From DASWVC01 sp036401335 (GTDB taxonomy: Bacteria > Verrucomicrobiota > Verrucomicrobiia > Chthoniobacterales > JAFAMB01), in assembly GCA_036401335.1 (NCBI GenBank), contig DASWVC010000027.1:1-9179 (forward strand): 9,179 nt of DNA, in the 5' to 3' direction. The position numbers and the translations under genes were made by a program. Shown piece after piece: positions 7,084 through 9,179 of this stretch; position 1 is the stretch's first letter, and every line of letters starts with the position of its first letter. The notes below the pieces were generated by a model that was given only the letters and a program-made list of their open reading frames with translations, ran no database searches and was not told the DNA's origin.

Positions 7084-7533
7084 GTGCTAAGTCCAACCAC
7101 GGTCGAACACCTGCGGCGAGGAACGTTCCTGGCCGGCCTCACCGCACCAGACCTCGATTCGGCGATCGAACAGATGCTCAGGGCCCTGGCCAACAATCCC
7201 GAGGTCATCGATCTGACCGCGCTGCGCGAAGCCGTGTTTGAGCGGCAGAAGGTAAACCCACCGCTGTTGTCGAACGGCATTGCCTTTCCCCATGCTCGAA
7301 CCAACAGTGTGCGTTCTCTGGTGCTGGTCGTTGCGACCCTGGCCGAGCCGATCCTGGTGGAGGAAACCTCCTTGCGCCTTCTCTTTCTCATCGGGGTGCC
7401 GAAAGCGGGGATCAGCGAATACCTGGAGCTCACGTCCTTCCTGGCCCGGCATCTCCGGGCGGCCGGCAGCCTGGACCGGCTGAGTCGCGCCGCCAATCTG
7501 TCACAGCTGATTGAGGCGTTCAGCGCCAGCTGA
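7084..7533 (+). CDS. PTS EIIA type-2 domain protein, probable regulator of the downstream CLC transporter
   Basis: This 149-residue soluble protein is a single EIIA domain of the mannitol/fructose/PtsN type, which accepts a phosphoryl group from HPr or NPr on a histidine. The active site is H70 in NGIAFPHAR, the equivalent of His73 in E. coli PtsN. The block LLFLIGVPKAGISEYLELTSFLARHLR-like (about 99-124) matches the family helix and strand that follow the active site, and the length fits a stand-alone domain. The start is GTG with GAGGAG 9 bases upstream. The gene is followed after 12 bases by a ClcB-like chloride transporter, almost certainly in one transcript. No EIIB, EIIC or HPr gene is nearby. 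PtsN-type proteins are known to control ion transport in other bacteria (TrkA and KdpD), so regulation of the CLC by phosphorylation state is a reasonable inference, not shown here. It could instead serve a distant PTS. Confidence 0.88.
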   Translation: MLSPTTVEHLRRGTFLAGLTAPDLDSAIEQMLRALANNPEVIDLTALREAVFERQKVNPPLLSNGIAFPHARTNSVRSLVLVVATLAEPILVEETSLRLLFLIGVPKAGISEYLELTSFLARHLRAAGSLDRLSRAANLSQLIEAFSAS

Positions 7534-7545
7534 CCCTGAAGTTGC

Positions 7546-9179
7546 ATGAGCGAAGCGCCTCCTGCCCCATCCCGGTCGACGCTGCCGCCGGTATTGCACG
7601 GGTTGCTGGTCCTTAAGGTGTGGGTGGTCGAACGTTTTCGGCTGGGCGAGCGCCAGGTCACCCTGATCTGGGCCCTCATCATCGGGGTCGCCGGGGCCCT
7701 GGTCTCCGAACTGTTCCGCAAAGCTTCTGACGGGTTAACCCAGCTCCTCACGGGATCAACGGGGACTACGCTGATGACCTTTGGCAACCTGCCCGGCTGG
7801 GAACGGTTTGCGGTTCCGACGGCAGGCGGGTTGTTGGCGGGAACGGTGCTCTGGACCGGCCATCGCCTCATTGCTTCCGTGCGCCAGAAATCGACCACCG
7901 ATTACATGGAGGCCATCGTCGTCGGGAACGGGTTTATCTCGGGTCGGGCAAGTTTCGTCAAAGCCTTATCGGCCCTGTTTTCGATCAGCAGTGGCGCCTC
8001 TATCGGGCGGGAAGGGCCGCTGGTTCAACTTTCAACGCTGGTGGCCTCACTGATCGGCCGGTTACGTCGGCTCCCGACACCCCAGCGGCGGCATTTGGTT
8101 GCTTGCGGCGCCGCCGCAGGCATCGCCAGCGCCTACCATGCGCCCATTGCGGGCGCCTTTTTCGTGGCCGAGATTGTGCTCGGAACCGTTGTGGTGGAAT
8201 CGTTGGGCCCGTTGATCCTCGCCTCTGTTGCCGCAACGTTCACCAATGAGGCGATGCACACGGCAGCCGCGCTTTACAAATCGCCCGAGCTCGACCTGCA
8301 TAGCCGTTGGGAAGCCGTTCCCCTGGCGCTCATGGGACTGCTGATGGGCCTGCTGGCCCCATTGTACCTGCGGCTTTTGAAAGGGACGGAACGGCTTTTT
8401 GGCAGGCTACAATGGACGCCTCCGTTCAAACTGGCGTTGGGCGGCGCCCTGGTTGGCACCATTGCGGTTTTCTACCCGGAAGTCTGCGGCAATGGACAGA
8501 ACCTCATCCGTTCGATTTTTCACCAGAACTGGGCATGGGACACGGTGCTATTGGTGATCGCGGTAAAACTCGTTGCGACGCTGGTGACATTCGGATCCGG
8601 GGCGGTCGGAGGTGTATTTACGCCCACCCTTTTCATCGGCGCTGCCACCGGGGTGCTTTATGGTCAGACCGTGCTGTACCTGATGCCGGAACTGCAGCCG
8701 GATCCGACCATCTACGGTCTGGTCGGGATGGGCACGTTCATCGCAGCGGCCACCGGAGCACCCCTCATGGCCATCCTGATCGTCTTCGAACTGACGCTTT
8801 CCTACGGCATCGTGCCGTACCTCATGATGGATTGCGTGATCGCCTATTACTGCTGCAGCATCTTTGATAAGCGGTTCCTGTACGGTGAATCGCTCGAGCG
8901 AAAAGGAGCCGCCTTCTTCAGCCGGCAACTGGCTCAAGTCAACCTCATTGACCTGATCCGAAGAAATCCCGTTACCCTTCGCCAGAACGCCAGTTTTGCG
9001 CAGATCGCCGAAACGTTCGTGCAAAATCGGTTCCAGCACATCTACATCGTGGACGGCGACGGCCGGCTTCTGGGGGCCGTGTCTCTGCACGATGTAAAGA
9101 CGTTCCTGGACCGGCCCGAACTCGAGTCGGTCGTAATCGCGGCAGACATCATGGACGAAAACTTTCCCCGCATCGCCCC
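7546..9179 (+). CDS. CLC-family chloride transporter, ClcB-like, with C-terminal CBS region (3' end outside the window)
   Basis: The frame is open from ATG 7546 to the window edge: 544 whole codons, with no stop. Residues about 38-440 form the CLC membrane core and most resemble E. coli ClcB: TDYMEA (118-123), SSGASIGREGP (148-158), CGAAAGIASAYHAPIAGAFF (187-206), LGPLILASV and GGVFTPTLFIGA (355-366). E156 in GREGP is the gating glutamate, and Y420 is near the position of the central pore tyrosine. The canonical GSGIP loop reads KSTTDY, as in the ClcB branch. The internal proton-glutamate position (E203 in E. coli ClcA) is I210, right after E209. A CBS domain starts near 468 (NPVTLRQNASFAQIAETF, HIYIVDGDGRLLG), and a second begins near 529; E. 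coli ClcB has neither. It follows the EIIA-like gene by 12 bases with no strong ribosome site. Transport mode (channel or Cl-/H+ antiport) cannot be settled from sequence. Confidence 0.93.
   Translation, partial: MSEAPPAPSRSTLPPVLHGLLVLKVWVVERFRLGERQVTLIWALIIGVAGALVSELFRKASDGLTQLLTGSTGTTLMTFGNLPGWERFAVPTAGGLLAGTVLWTGHRLIASVRQKSTTDYMEAIVVGNGFISGRASFVKALSALFSISSGASIGREGPLVQLSTLVASLIGRLRRLPTPQRRHLVACGAAAGIASAYHAPIAGAFFVAEIVLGTVVVESLGPLILASVAATFTNEAMHTAAALYKSPELDLHSRWEAVPLALMGLLMGLLAPLYLRLLKGTERLFGRLQWTPPFKLALGGALVGTIAVFYPEVCGNGQNLIRSIFHQNWAWDTVLLVIAVKLVATLVTFGSGAVGGVFTPTLFIGAATGVLYGQTVLYLMPELQPDPTIYGLVGMGTFIAAATGAPLMAILIVFELTLSYGIVPYLMMDCVIAYYCCSIFDKRFLYGESLERKGAAFFSRQLAQVNLIDLIRRNPVTLRQNASFAQIAETFVQNRFQHIYIVDGDGRLLGAVSLHDVKTFLDRPELESVVIAADIMDENFPRIA

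Noticed and set aside
7082..7090. GAGTGCTAA, identical to the right arm of the CIRCE heat-shock operator, at the start of the EIIA-like gene.
   Set aside because: The left arm TTAGCACTC is absent at the required 9-base spacing (the bases there are GACAAGAGG), and one 9-mer match in a window this size is not surprising.
7050..7898. A 282-codon minus-strand open frame opposite the EIIA and CLC genes.
   Set aside because: It is a Ser/Arg-rich shadow frame with no domain, covering two clear genes on the other strand.

Overview
The window carries eight protein genes in two divergent groups. It is GC-rich and, apart from a region of about 330 bases between the groups, tightly packed. The gene content and protein character (a ClpP/ClpX pair behind trigger factor, an S41 protease, a stand-alone 5' nuclease, a ClcB-type CLC transporter) suggest a free-living bacterium. 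My best guess is the Verrucomicrobiota (Chthoniobacter/Opitutus-like). This rests on general resemblance only; there is no rRNA or other taxonomic marker here.

Left block (77-6756, all on the minus strand, read right to left): trigger factor (tig), clpP, clpX, an S41 C-terminal-processing protease, tsaD and a stand-alone 5'-3' exonuclease. tig and clpP overlap by 8 bases. clpP and clpX are 22 bases apart. The S41 gene and tsaD overlap by one base (TGATG). The remaining gaps are 52 and 75 bases. This looks like one long operon. It starts with protein folding and quality control: nascent-chain chaperone, ClpXP protease, then an exported tail-specific protease where many bacteria have lon. It ends with a tRNA-modification enzyme and a DNA repair/replication nuclease. 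All catalytic residues I looked for are present in these genes.

Middle (6757-7083): a divergent intergenic region with no convincing gene. It should hold the promoters for both groups, but I cannot assign clear -35/-10 boxes.

Right block (7084 to the window end, plus strand): a small protein with a PTS EIIA type-2 domain (active-site His70), then 12 bases later a CLC-family chloride transporter most like E. coli ClcB. The CLC carries an added C-terminal CBS region and runs off the window end. No other PTS component is visible, so the EIIA-like protein is more likely a phosphorylation-dependent regulator of the transporter than part of a sugar uptake system. This two-gene module is the most unusual item in the window.

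The extreme left end (1-76) contains only a perfect 8-base-pair hairpin downstream of the exonuclease gene. I saw no tRNA, rRNA, CRISPR array, insertion sequence or broken gene.
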